NCBI RefSeq assembly: GCF_001411495.1
Contig: NZ_CP012983.1
Span: 1,116,001 to 1,180,000 of the forward strand
DNA from: Burkholderia cepacia ATCC 25416
GTDB taxonomy: Bacteria; Pseudomonadota; Gammaproteobacteria; Burkholderiales; Burkholderiaceae
Length of the DNA stretch: 64,000 bases
Direction of reading: 5' to 3'
In this document: in pieces, positions 8,881 through 17,042 of the stretch
How the letters are laid out: each line of letters opens with the position of its first letter
Numbering within the stretch: the first letter of the stretch is position 1
Notes under the pieces: generated by a model
What the model was told of the DNA's origin: nothing
Databases searched by the model: none
Seen by the model: the letters and a program-made list of their open reading frames with translations, nothing else
Made by a program: the position numbers and the translations under genes

Positions 8881-8926
8881 ATCGGGTACCGCGCCAGGCC
8901 CGCGCGCCAATTTCCGTCGACCGCGT

Positions 8927-10318
8927 CTAGCCCCGCTGCCGATAGATGCGCGCGACGCTCGCGAAGAACGACAGCGCGGCGATCGCGCAGGCCAATGCGA
9001 ACACGTAGACGGGAAATTGCCGCTCGCCCTCGCCTCCGCCCGCGCCGCTGACGAGCGCAATCACCACGGCAACCAGCGCGGCGCCGATGGACTGACCTGT
9101 CGTTCTCGCGGTCGACAGCACGCCGGAAGCGGTGGCCGTGCGGTTCTTCGCCGCGTTGGCGAACATCTCCTTGTTGTTCGGCGGCAGGAAGAAGCCGTAC
9201 CCAACGCCGCACAGTGCGACGCGCCACATGAAATCCCCGGGGGATGGTTGCGCGGGCAACAGGATCAGCGAACCGATCCCGAGACAAAACATCAGCACGC
9301 CGACACTCGACAGCTGCGTCGCATTGAAACGATTCGCCAGTCGCCCGGCAAACGGCGCGCACAGCGCGACCGCGATCGGCCAGGGCGTAAAGACCAGCGC
9401 CGATTTCAGCACGCCGTACGCATACGTGTGCTGCAGCACGAACGGCAACGCGACCAGCGCCATGCCCTGCGACACGAACATCGTCACGGACGTCAGCACC
9501 GCGAACGTGTATCGGCGCGACCGGAAAATGTCCAGCGGCAACAGCGGATGCCGCGCCCTGGCCTGCCCGACGCAGAATGCCAGCATCAGCACGGCCGCCG
9601 CGACGGCAAGCACGAGCACGGTACGGTTGCTCCACCGCCCGATCTGGTCGACGGCGAGCGCAAGGAGGCCGAATGCCGCGGCGGAAGTCACCGCGCCCGG
9701 CACGTCGAAGCCGCGCTCCCGATGCGTGTCTTTTCCCAGCGCGACGAACGAGAACGCGATCGCGGCGATCCCGAACGGGAGGTTGATGAAGAACAGCCAG
9801 GGCCACGATGCCCACGAGACGATCAGGCCGCCCAATGCAGGGCCGACGGCGGTCCCCACCGCAAATACGAGCGCATTGACACCGAAGATCGTCCCGAGCG
9901 AGGCGGGCGGGAAAATCACCCGGTAGAGACCGTAGCCGACGCTGATCAGGATCGCGTAGCTGATGCCCTGCAGGACCCGCATCGCCACCAGCGCACCGAA
10001 GGTGGACGCCAGCCCGCAGCCGAGCGACGCGATCGTAAACAACACCAGCCCGATCGTGTAAAAGCGTCGCTCGCCGATTCTCGAGCCGAGCGACGCGCAC
10101 GTCAGCATCGTCGCCGCACTCGCCACCTGATACCCGTTCGCGACCCAGATGACCGACGCCGCGCTCACGCGCAGGTCGGTCGAGATCGTCGGCAGCGCGA
10201 TATTGACGATCGCGCTGTCGAGCGCGGACATGAATACGCCGACCAGAATCGCGACGGCCGCAAAATAGCGGCGAGGGATGTCGAATCCTTCGTCGCCGAA
10301 CGTTTCCGCGATCTCCAT
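8927..10318 (-). CDS. MFS multidrug exporter, DHA2 (EmrB/QacA) type
   Basis: A 463-residue inner-membrane transporter with about 14 hydrophobic segments. The start carries the DHA2 signature around residues 30-50 (FMSALDSAIVNIALPTISTD), followed by VLQGISYAILISVGYGLYRV and motif C-like AVGTAVGPALGGLI. It is probably a drug or metabolite:proton antiporter. It runs 36 bp downstream of the Nudix gene on the same strand and ends near the convergent AraC gene. Substrate is unknown. Confidence 0.9.
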   Translation of the reverse strand: MEIAETFGDEGFDIPRRYFAAVAILVGVFMSALDSAIVNIALPTISTDLRVSAASVIWVANGYQVASAATMLTCASLGSRIGERRFYTIGLVLFTIASLGCGLASTFGALVAMRVLQGISYAILISVGYGLYRVIFPPASLGTIFGVNALVFAVGTAVGPALGGLIVSWASWPWLFFINLPFGIAAIAFSFVALGKDTHRERGFDVPGAVTSAAAFGLLALAVDQIGRWSNRTVLVLAVAAAVLMLAFCVGQARARHPLLPLDIFRSRRYTFAVLTSVTMFVSQGMALVALPFVLQHTYAYGVLKSALVFTPWPIAVALCAPFAGRLANRFNATQLSSVGVLMFCLGIGSLILLPAQPSPGDFMWRVALCGVGYGFFLPPNNKEMFANAAKNRTATASGVLSTARTTGQSIGAALVAVVIALVSGAGGGEGERQFPVYVFALACAIAALSFFASVARIYRQRG

Positions 10319-10354
10319 GAATCACCCTTGCCGGACGCAGGCCCGGTGCATGAA

Positions 10355-11044
10355 CTAGTCGCGGCGCGCCGGCGCGCCGTGCGCGGCATCGCGTGCCAGG
10401 CCCGCGAGCGAATTCAGGATGAAGGCCGTCACGCCCCAGATGTCCTGGGTCTGCTCCGCCCAATACCACGCGCCCATGCGTTCGCCGTCCGTGTATTGAC
10501 GCGGCAGATCCGGATTCAGCAGCGCGGCGAACGGAAACTCGAAGATTTCCGCGACTTCCGCGGGCGCCGCCTCCCATGTCGCCGTTTCCGGCACGATGCC
10601 GATCACGGGAAAGATCGCGTGGTGACGCTTTCTGGTTTTATGGATCGGCAAGCTGCCGACCACGCGGACCGCGCCGGGCGCGAGGCGGATCTCTTCGAAC
10701 GCCTCGCGCAACGCGGTCGCGCCGATATCGCGGTCGGCCTCCGCCGGGCGGCCGCCCGGAAAGCTCACGTGCGACGAGTATTCGCTGAGATTCGACGCGC
10801 GCCGGGTCAACAGGATCGTCGGCTCGCGCCGCGCGACGATCGCGACCAGCACCGCCGAGAATTTCCACTGTCCGTCGTTGTCCGCGAGGAATTGCTTCGC
10901 CGTCGGCCAGTCGGTGCCGGCAGGAATGCCGTGACCTTCGACGCCACGGACGATCACTTCCAGCGCGGCCTGCGGCGAGCCGGCTTCCACGTGCGCGCCT
11001 GCCAACCCGGCGCCGGTATTCACGACGCCTCTGTCTGGTTCCAT
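10355..11044 (-). CDS. Nudix hydrolase, CoA-pyrophosphatase-like
   Basis: A 229-residue protein with an N-terminal extension and a Nudix domain. The start is the ATG at 11044; an upstream frame reaches 11152 but is Cys-rich and unlikely. The Nudix box region reads SFPGGRPAEADRDIGATALR followed by EAFEEIRL, which keeps the RE..EE metal ligands but has Arg where Gly is usual near its end. The PGGR and ATALRE spacing is that of NudL-like CoA or acyl-CoA pyrophosphatases. Cytosolic. It probably shares a transcript with the MFS gene that follows. Confidence 0.8.
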   Translation of the reverse strand: MEPDRGVVNTGAGLAGAHVEAGSPQAALEVIVRGVEGHGIPAGTDWPTAKQFLADNDGQWKFSAVLVAIVARREPTILLTRRASNLSEYSSHVSFPGGRPAEADRDIGATALREAFEEIRLAPGAVRVVGSLPIHKTRKRHHAIFPVIGIVPETATWEAAPAEVAEIFEFPFAALLNPDLPRQYTDGERMGAWYWAEQTQDIWGVTAFILNSLAGLARDAAHGAPARRD

Positions 11045-11325
11045 GTCTGCCTCCTGCGTGCGGCACCTGCACACGCTGCACGACACTGAACCCGACACGT
11101 GTTGCATGGGCGCGGCGTCGTTGTGGTCAATCCGATGAACCGGTGTTCGCATGCGATCGCAAATGACACGCGCGGGTGCGCGACTGTCTGCTCCGGCGTA
11201 AAAATATCCGCCAGCGTTGCGGATGATTGAATGCCGAAACCCGATCGCCGTCGATCAACGGAGAAACCGATCATGCACGAAAAAGCGAGACTCCGTTCGA
11301 CCGCGCGCGCACGTCGCGTCCTCGC

Positions 11326-12531
11326 TCAAGCGACGGATGTCGGCTCGCTCCGCGCATCGATGCGCGCCGATGCGGTACCGATCCACCCGGCCGCCGCGAT
11401 GGCCGCTGCCGTCACGATCATCATCGCGCCCCACCCGACCCGCGCGTTGAGCAGCCCGGCCGCGACGGCACCGCCGGCGCCGGCCGCGTAGTACAGCGTC
11501 AGGTACGCTGCGCTCAAGGCCCCGGCGCGGGCCGGCTGAATCGCGACGACGCGCGTCTGGTTCGCGACCTGCGCGGCAAAGCAACCGGCATCGAACAACG
11601 CCAGCCCGACAGCCAGCCATCCAGGTCGACCGAGCGCAACGGCAAGGAGCAAGGTCGACACGGCCGCCACGACAAGGCCGCCCCGGATGACCGCGCGATC
11701 GCCGAATCGATCGGCGAGTTTTCCGGCAACGCGCGTCACGCCGAGGCCCAGCACGCCCGCGAGACTGTATGCACCGATCGCGGCGGCACCCAGGTTATAC
11801 GGCGGCCCGGCCAGACGAAGCGCGAGCCCCACCCAGACCAGGTTGAACGCGAAGAACCAGAGCATGCCGGCGCAGGTACGACGCCTCAACGGCGCACTGT
11901 CGCGCAGCAGCCGCGGAATCGCGGCGATCGCATTCGCACGGCCGGGCAGCCCTTCCGGCCGGCCGCCCGGCAACAGCACCGCACCGCCGACGGCGGCCAG
12001 CGCGACGCATCCGGCCAGCACGAGCAACGCGCCGCGCCATCCGCACCATTGCGACAACACGCCGCCCGCGAAACGGCTCAGCAGGATCCCGGCGGAAATG
12101 CCCGCCGACACGGCTCCCATCGCCACGCCGCGCCGTTGCGGATCCGCGTGTTTTCCGGCGACGGCGCTGCATTGCGCCGCGACCGTGGTTGCCGCGCCCA
12201 CCAGAAAAAACGCGGCATCGAGCACGAGCGGCCCGGGCGACAACGACGCGCACGCGAGCAACAACGCGAGCGCGCCCATCTGCATCGAAACGAGCACGCG
12301 CGGGCTGAAGCGGTCGACCAGCGGCACCAGCACGGCGAGGCCGACCAGATAACCGAGCATCGTCACGGAGGCGAGCGCCGCCATGCGCGACGCCGCCACC
12401 CCGAAGTCGCTCGCGATCGCCGACAGCGACGGCTGCAACGCATAGCCGTTGGCGATCGCCACGCCGGCCGCCAGCGCAAGCACCGCCGTCGCGGTGCGGG
12501 ACAGCGGCCCGCGGTTGCCGGCGTCGGTCAT
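11326..12531 (-). CDS. MFS transporter
   Basis: A 401-residue, 12-helix major facilitator. The start ATG at 12531 overlaps the stop of the ridA-like gene (ATGA), showing coupling; the frame stays open upstream but belongs to other genes. A loop motif GYLVGLAVLVPLVDRFSPRV and a C-terminal half typical of drug/metabolite MFS proteins are present. As the second gene of a ridA-MFS pair divergent from a TrmB-like regulator, it may export a reactive imine/enamine-generating compound or an amino-acid analogue; this is inference from context. Confidence 0.88.
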   Translation of the reverse strand: MTDAGNRGPLSRTATAVLALAAGVAIANGYALQPSLSAIASDFGVAASRMAALASVTMLGYLVGLAVLVPLVDRFSPRVLVSMQMGALALLLACASLSPGPLVLDAAFFLVGAATTVAAQCSAVAGKHADPQRRGVAMGAVSAGISAGILLSRFAGGVLSQWCGWRGALLVLAGCVALAAVGGAVLLPGGRPEGLPGRANAIAAIPRLLRDSAPLRRRTCAGMLWFFAFNLVWVGLALRLAGPPYNLGAAAIGAYSLAGVLGLGVTRVAGKLADRFGDRAVIRGGLVVAAVSTLLLAVALGRPGWLAVGLALFDAGCFAAQVANQTRVVAIQPARAGALSAAYLTLYYAAGAGGAVAAGLLNARVGWGAMMIVTAAAIAAAGWIGTASARIDARSEPTSVA

Positions 12532-12893
12532 GCCGCGGGCCTGACCGCGATCGCCTCGACTTCGACCAGGATCTCCGGATCGACGAACGGAAGCGCATGC
12601 ACCAGCGAAAACGCCGGCCGGATATCGCCGTAGATCTCCCCGTGCGCGCGTGCGGCGGCTTCCCAGTTGTCGAAGTCCGCGACCACCAGGCGGCTCTGGA
12701 CGACGTCGGACAACGAGAACCCGCTGTCCGCCAGCACCCGGTCGATCGTCGCCAGCGCATCGCGTGTCTGCGCGTACACGTCCGCGCCTTTGCCGGCCGT
12801 CCCCGAAATGTAGATGGTGTTGTCGACGACCACCGCGCGCGAGTAGCCGACCTTGGGCTCCCACGGGGAGCCGGTGCTGATCCGTTTTCGCAT
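12528..12893 (-). CDS. RidA-family enamine/imine deaminase
   Basis: A 121-residue RidA/YjgF-type protein. The start at 12893 (MRKRIS) gives the normal family length; an ATG 11 codons upstream is possible. Conserved features are GYSRAVVVDNTIYISGTAGK, the central LADSGFSLSDVVQSRLVVAD and the Arg/Glu end (RPAFSLVHALPFVDPEILVEV). Its stop overlaps the start of the MFS gene. Family members hydrolyse reactive enamines/imines released by PLP enzymes or act in amine catabolism. Two palindromes lie between it and the TrmB-like gene. Confidence 0.9.
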   Translation of the reverse strand: MRKRISTGSPWEPKVGYSRAVVVDNTIYISGTAGKGADVYAQTRDALATIDRVLADSGFSLSDVVQSRLVVADFDNWEAAARAHGEIYGDIRPAFSLVHALPFVDPEILVEVEAIAVRPAA

Positions 12894-12930
12894 GTTGAAG
12901 ATCTCTCCAGTCAGGTTGAGAAGCATCGCC

Positions 12931-12978
12931 TACTACTTGGGTAGTAAGTTCGAGCGATTGTATACTACTCCAGTAGTT
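12931..12978. promoter_or_regulatory. Tandem operators in ridA/TrmB divergent promoter
   Basis: Two copies of the same inverted repeat, TACTAC-TTGG-GTAGTA (12931-12946) and TACTAC-TCCA-GTAGTT (12963-12978). Their centres are 32 bp apart, about three helical turns. They lie between the ridA start and the TrmB-type regulator start, as expected for cooperative binding of a dimeric repressor. Binding by the adjacent regulator is inferred. Confidence 0.75.
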
Positions 12979-13032
12979 AATCAAGCAGGCCCATGCAAGT
13001 CGCCGTGGGCGCAAGAGCCGGAGCCGATACAC

Positions 13033-13851
13033 ATGAGCGAAAACACGGAGCTGATCACGTCGTTGATCCGGCTTGGATTCACCCAATACGAAGCGCAGGC
13101 CTACGCGGCCCTCGTCGGGCAGGCCGCGCTGACGGGGGCGGAAGTCGGCCGGCGCGCCGGCATGCCGCCTTCGAAGATCTATGAAACGCTGGGGCGTCTG
13201 GAGGCGCGCGGTGCGGTGCTCGTCAACCGTTCCGAGCCCGTCCGCTATGCGGCCGTGCCCCACCGGTCGTTGCTCGAGGATTTGCGCAAGCGCTTCAATG
13301 CGGATCTCGAAACGGCCGCAGGCGCGCTCGACCGGCTGCCGGTTCAACAGGAGCCGGGGCTCGTCTGGTCGCTGAGCGGGCGGGAAGCGATCGCCAGCGC
13401 CTTCGCGCGCGTCATCGTCAACGCGAAAACGCAGATCTTCGCGGGCGTCTGGGACGAAGAGATCGACGACCTCGGGCCGCTGCTCGAGGCCGCCGCGGCA
13501 CGCGGCGTCGACACGCACGTGGCGATTTACGGCAATCGCACGCTCAACGGGCCGCGCCACTACGACATGGCCAAATGCGGCGCCAGCGCGCGGCTCAGGC
13601 TGTCCGGCCGCCGGCTCGCCGTCGCCGTGGCGGACAACACCGAGGCCGTGGTGGCGGAATTCGGCGATCATTCGCCCGATCACGCCACCTTGACGACCAA
13701 CCCGGTCATTGCGCTGCTCGCGGTCGAGTACATCAAGGCGGACGTGAGCGGGCGCGTGTTGATCGACGCAATGAGCCCGGCGGAGTACCGGAAAGTCCTG
13801 AAGCATCCCGACATGCAGGCGATGCTTGCACCGCTCGACAAGGCGAGCTGA
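13033..13851 (+). CDS. TrmB-family transcriptional regulator
   Basis: A 272-residue regulator. The N-terminal winged helix reads LGFTQYEAQAYAALVGQAAL, then GRRAGMPPSKIYETLGRLEA. The C-terminal part is the PLD-like TrmB sensor (WSLSGREAIASAFARVIVNA, then TQIFAGVWDEEIDDL). The ATG at 13033 is chosen because upstream codons are part of the operator region. It is divergent from ridA-MFS and followed 94 bp later by phzF on the same strand. TrmB regulators usually answer to sugars in archaea; bacterial ones of this type often sit by transport or amino-acid genes. Effector is unknown. Confidence 0.88.
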   Translation: MSENTELITSLIRLGFTQYEAQAYAALVGQAALTGAEVGRRAGMPPSKIYETLGRLEARGAVLVNRSEPVRYAAVPHRSLLEDLRKRFNADLETAAGALDRLPVQQEPGLVWSLSGREAIASAFARVIVNAKTQIFAGVWDEEIDDLGPLLEAAAARGVDTHVAIYGNRTLNGPRHYDMAKCGASARLRLSGRRLAVAVADNTEAVVAEFGDHSPDHATLTTNPVIALLAVEYIKADVSGRVLIDAMSPAEYRKVLKHPDMQAMLAPLDKAS

Positions 13852-13945
13852 CCCATGCGACCCTGCACGGCTGCCCGCGCGGTGCGCATCGCGCGGCGCG
13901 CACTCCACCCAGGTACGTGAATCACCACACTGACGCGAGCGTCCA

Positions 13946-14803
13946 ATGACCGCCTATGCCTTCCGCCTGCTGAACGTATTCGCCGAATCGACGTTCGGCG
14001 GCAACCCGCTTTGCGTATTCGAGGATGCGCGCGGCATGGACGACGCGACCATGCAGGCGCTCGCCGTGCAGTTCAACCTGTCCGAAACGACCTTCGTGCT
14101 GCCGTCGGAGCGCGCGCATGCGCGGGTTCGCATCTTCACGCCGGGCTACGAGATGGCCTTTGCCGGCCATCCGACGCTCGGCACCGCGCATGTCGTGCGC
14201 GACCTTCTGGGCGCGGGCAACGAACTCGCGCTCGAATTCAAGGCCGGCGTGGTCGACGTCGGCGCGCACGGCGACGTGTGGACGTTTACCGCGCCGCATG
14301 CCGGCATGCCGAAGACGGCGGCTTGCGAGTTGTCCGATGCCCGGACGGCGGCCCTGCTGGGGCTGACGGAAGACGACCTGCTCGCCCCGCCAATCTGGGT
14401 CGATACCGGCGCCGACCAGTTGCTCGTCGCGCTGACGGATCCCGCCGCCGTGCGCCGCGCACAGCCCGACAGCGCGGGCATCGGCATCTGGCCGACCAGC
14501 AGTCTCGGCCGCAAGACCGCGTATGTATTCGCGTTCGACGCCGAGCGTCCGGGCACGGTGGTGTCGCGTTACTTCTTCGTGAAACAAGGCAGCGTGTCGG
14601 AAGACCCGGGGACGGGATCGGCCTGCGCGAATCTGGGCGGGTGGCTGCTTGCGATGAACCGCGACCTGCCCGCCGCGTTTCAGGTCGAGCAAGGCGAAGC
14701 CGTCGGTCGGCCTTGCCTGCTGCGATTGTCGGTCAGTGCAAACGGCAAGATCGGTGTCGGCGGGCGCGTGATCGAACTCGGGCGCGGCGTCGTCAACGTG
14801 TAG
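13946..14803 (+). CDS. PhzF-family isomerase/epimerase-like protein
   Basis: A 285-residue protein of the PhzF/DapF-fold family. Seen are the N-terminal FRLLNVFAESTFGGNPLCVF with LSETTFVLP (catalytic Glu), the conserved GYEMAFAGHPTLGTAHVV and the second-half GSVSEDPGTGSACANLGGWL. PhzF proper isomerises DHHA in phenazine synthesis, but no other phz genes are present, so this is one of the many stand-alone homologues of unknown substrate. With RidA and an MFS carrier nearby it may belong to one response unit under the TrmB regulator. Confidence 0.9.
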   Translation: MTAYAFRLLNVFAESTFGGNPLCVFEDARGMDDATMQALAVQFNLSETTFVLPSERAHARVRIFTPGYEMAFAGHPTLGTAHVVRDLLGAGNELALEFKAGVVDVGAHGDVWTFTAPHAGMPKTAACELSDARTAALLGLTEDDLLAPPIWVDTGADQLLVALTDPAAVRRAQPDSAGIGIWPTSSLGRKTAYVFAFDAERPGTVVSRYFFVKQGSVSEDPGTGSACANLGGWLLAMNRDLPAAFQVEQGEAVGRPCLLRLSVSANGKIGVGGRVIELGRGVVNV

Positions 14804-15056
14804 ACGCGCCGGGCGGAAATATCGTCGCGATCGTCAGCATCGCGCTGCGCGCGGGCAACCCGTTGCGATGACGAACCGGCCGCCACCGTCCGGCCACCGC
14901 CGGATCGGAAATGCGGTGTGGCCGCCCCGCCCGCCACGCCGCGATATGCCGTCGACAAGATCCGCGGCTATCGCCGGATCGAAACGCGGCACGCATGGCA
15001 TACATCGCCGCGTTTGTTATGCTGCGCGCATCGCCAGCCCGAGCCGATTGCCGCTC

Positions 15057-15734
15057 ATGAACGCCCTCGCCCCCGACCTCGTCCGCACGCTGCACGCCTC
15101 CTGCGATGCCTGCTTCGGCACGACCGCCGTCTGGCCGCTCGTCGAGCACGCGTATGGCGAGCCGCAACGCCACTACCACACGCTCGCGCACCTGGCCGAG
15201 CTGTTCGCGCATCTCGCACCGTATCGCGCGGAACCGCTGTGGCCGGTGATCGAGCTTGCGGTATGGGCGCACGACTTCGTGTATGCGACGACTCTGCCGG
15301 ATCATGCGGACAACGAAGCATGCAGCGCGCAATGGCTCGTGCAGGTCACGAACGCACACTGCAGCGCATCCTGGTTGCGTGCGCACGCATCGCATGTGTC
15401 CGTTGCGCACGATCTCGTACTCGCGACGAAGTCGCACCGGCTGCCCGATGCGTTCGCGTCCGCCCCCGACCTCCAGCGCGCCGGGCGGATTTTTCTCGAC
15501 GCGGATCTCGCGATCCTCGCGGCCGCGCCCGATCGACTGCGCGAATACGATCGCGCAATCGCATGCGAGTGGGCGCAGGATCCCGATGCGCCGTCGGCTG
15601 CATTCCGCGAGGGCCGCAAGCAGGCGCTCGAACATCTGCGCGCACAGGTTCCGCTGTTTCAATCGGCGGAATTCGCGCCGCTCACACCGCTCGCGCAGCG
15701 CAATCTCGATACGCTGATCGCCGAGTACGCGTAA
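15057..15734 (+). CDS. Predicted HD-superfamily metal-dependent phosphohydrolase
   Basis: A 225-residue cytosolic protein like the COG4339 group of predicted HD-type phosphohydrolases. The start at 15057 removes a low-complexity arginine-rich extension. Likely metal ligands lie in HYHTLAHLAEL and VWAHDFVYATTLPDHADN, with KSHRL and an FLDADLAILAA motif (Asp) further on. No substrate is known for the group. It stands alone between phzF and the deo locus. Confidence 0.8.
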   Translation: MNALAPDLVRTLHASCDACFGTTAVWPLVEHAYGEPQRHYHTLAHLAELFAHLAPYRAEPLWPVIELAVWAHDFVYATTLPDHADNEACSAQWLVQVTNAHCSASWLRAHASHVSVAHDLVLATKSHRLPDAFASAPDLQRAGRIFLDADLAILAAAPDRLREYDRAIACEWAQDPDAPSAAFREGRKQALEHLRAQVPLFQSAEFAPLTPLAQRNLDTLIAEYA

Positions 15735-16074
15735 GCGCCGGGCAAGAACACGCGAAAGCGCCCGCATCGCCGCCGCCGGATCGGTCGAGCCGGCCCGTCA
15801 CGCCCGGCGCCCCTCCCCACATCCGAACGGCATTCCTGCTGCGGCGCTCCGCGGCGCGGGGCCCTGCCGCGTCGAATTCATCCGACATCCGACGGCAAAA
15901 CCGGCCAACACGTCGATTTCCCCGGGAAGCCACCCCATCCACATCGCGCGTCGAGCGTAACCCTTCAAACATCATGTGATTGCATTTTCACAATCAATGT
16001 GATTTTATTATCATATCGTGCATGCCGCCGCCCACCACCCGCGCGGCGCACCCCATACCAAGGAAGAGACGCAG
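15735..16074. promoter_or_regulatory. Leader and promoter region of the deo operon
   Basis: This 340-bp gene-free stretch is GC-rich at first and AT-rich near 15965-16015. An inverted repeat TGATTG-N8-CAATCA (15977-15996) and two direct copies of ATGTGATT (15974-15981 and 15997-16004, 23 bp apart) lie just upstream of the kinase gene. ATGTGA recurs at 20363 before deoC. These are candidate sites for the DeoR-type regulator. AGGAAGAG at 16061 is the ribosome binding site of the kinase. Confidence 0.55.
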
Positions 16075-17001
16075 ATGGAGACAATCGCCGTTATCGGCAG
16101 CAACATGGTCGACCTCGTGACCTACGTCGCACGCATGCCCGCCCGGGGCGAAACGCTCGAGGCGCCGAATTTCGAACTGGGCTGCGGCGGCAAGGGCGCG
16201 AACCAGGCGGTCGCGGCCGCCCGCCTCGGCGCGCGCGTCGTGATGGTCACGAAGGTCGGCGACGACGTGTTCGCCGACAACACGATCCGCAACTTCGAGC
16301 GAGAAGGCATCGACACCACGCACGTGCGCAAGGTCGCCGGCGTGCCGAGCGGCGTCGCGCCGATCTTCGTCGAGCCCGATTCGAGCAACAGCATCCTGAT
16401 CGTCAAGGGCGCCAACCGCCACCTGACGCCGGCCGACATCGACGCGGCCGCGCCGCAGCTCGCCGAATGCGCGCTGATCGTGCTGCAGCTCGAGATCGAG
16501 CTCGACACCGTCTATCACGCGATCGAATTCGGCGCACGCCACGGCATTCCGGTGCTGCTGAACCCCGCGCCCGCGGTCGCCGATCTCGATTTCGAGCGGA
16601 TCCGCACCGTCGAATTCTTCGTGCCGAACGAAACCGAGCTCGCGATCGTGTCGGGCATGCCGGTCGATTCGCGCGACACCGCGGCACGCGCCGCCGAAGC
16701 GCTGGTCGCGCGCGGGCTGAAGCACGTGCTCGTCACGCTCGGCAGCGACGGTTCGCTGCTGGTCTCGCGCGACGGCGTGCGGCACGTGCCCGGCGTGCCG
16801 GTCGACGCGCGCGACACGACAGGCGCCGGCGACGCATACATCGGCTGCTTCGCGCGCTGCTACGCCGCATCGCGCAACGCGCTCGACGCGATGCGTTACG
16901 CGTCCGCGTACGCCGCGCATTCGGTCACGGGCCTCGGCACGCAGAAGTCGTACGCCGACACCGCGACGTTCGAACGCTTCCTCCGCGACGCCGGCATCTG
17001 A
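16075..17001 (+). CDS. deoK: PfkB-family kinase, probable deoxyribokinase
   Basis: A 308-residue ribokinase-type sugar kinase. The N-terminal sugar-binding signature is GCGGKGANQAVAAARLG. The C-terminal signature is DTTGAGDAYIGCFAR, whose GAGD aspartate is the catalytic base. The ATG at 16075 follows AGGAAGAG. By sequence alone it could be a ribokinase (rbsK). The neighbourhood (FucP-type permease, mutarotase-like protein, DeoR-type regulator, deoC) is that of the Salmonella deoQKPX set, so phosphorylation of 2-deoxy-D-ribose to the 5-phosphate is the likelier role. It is first in a three-gene operon. Confidence 0.85.
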   Translation: METIAVIGSNMVDLVTYVARMPARGETLEAPNFELGCGGKGANQAVAAARLGARVVMVTKVGDDVFADNTIRNFEREGIDTTHVRKVAGVPSGVAPIFVEPDSSNSILIVKGANRHLTPADIDAAAPQLAECALIVLQLEIELDTVYHAIEFGARHGIPVLLNPAPAVADLDFERIRTVEFFVPNETELAIVSGMPVDSRDTAARAAEALVARGLKHVLVTLGSDGSLLVSRDGVRHVPGVPVDARDTTGAGDAYIGCFARCYAASRNALDAMRYASAYAAHSVTGLGTQKSYADTATFERFLRDAGI

Positions 17002-17042
17002 ACGGCGCCTTCATCGACGAGACAACCAGGAAGGAGACACCC

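Noticed and set aside
8855..12633. Long plus-strand frames across the MFS and Nudix genes
   Set aside because: Arg/Gln/His-rich translations antisense to clear transporter genes.
13946..14803. Phenazine biosynthesis from the PhzF homologue
   Set aside because: No phzA-E or phzG genes nearby; stand-alone PhzF homologues are common.
15977..15996. TGTGA/TCACA word as a CRP site
   Set aside because: The halves are separated by eight rather than six bases; the DeoR-type regulator is a likelier partner.
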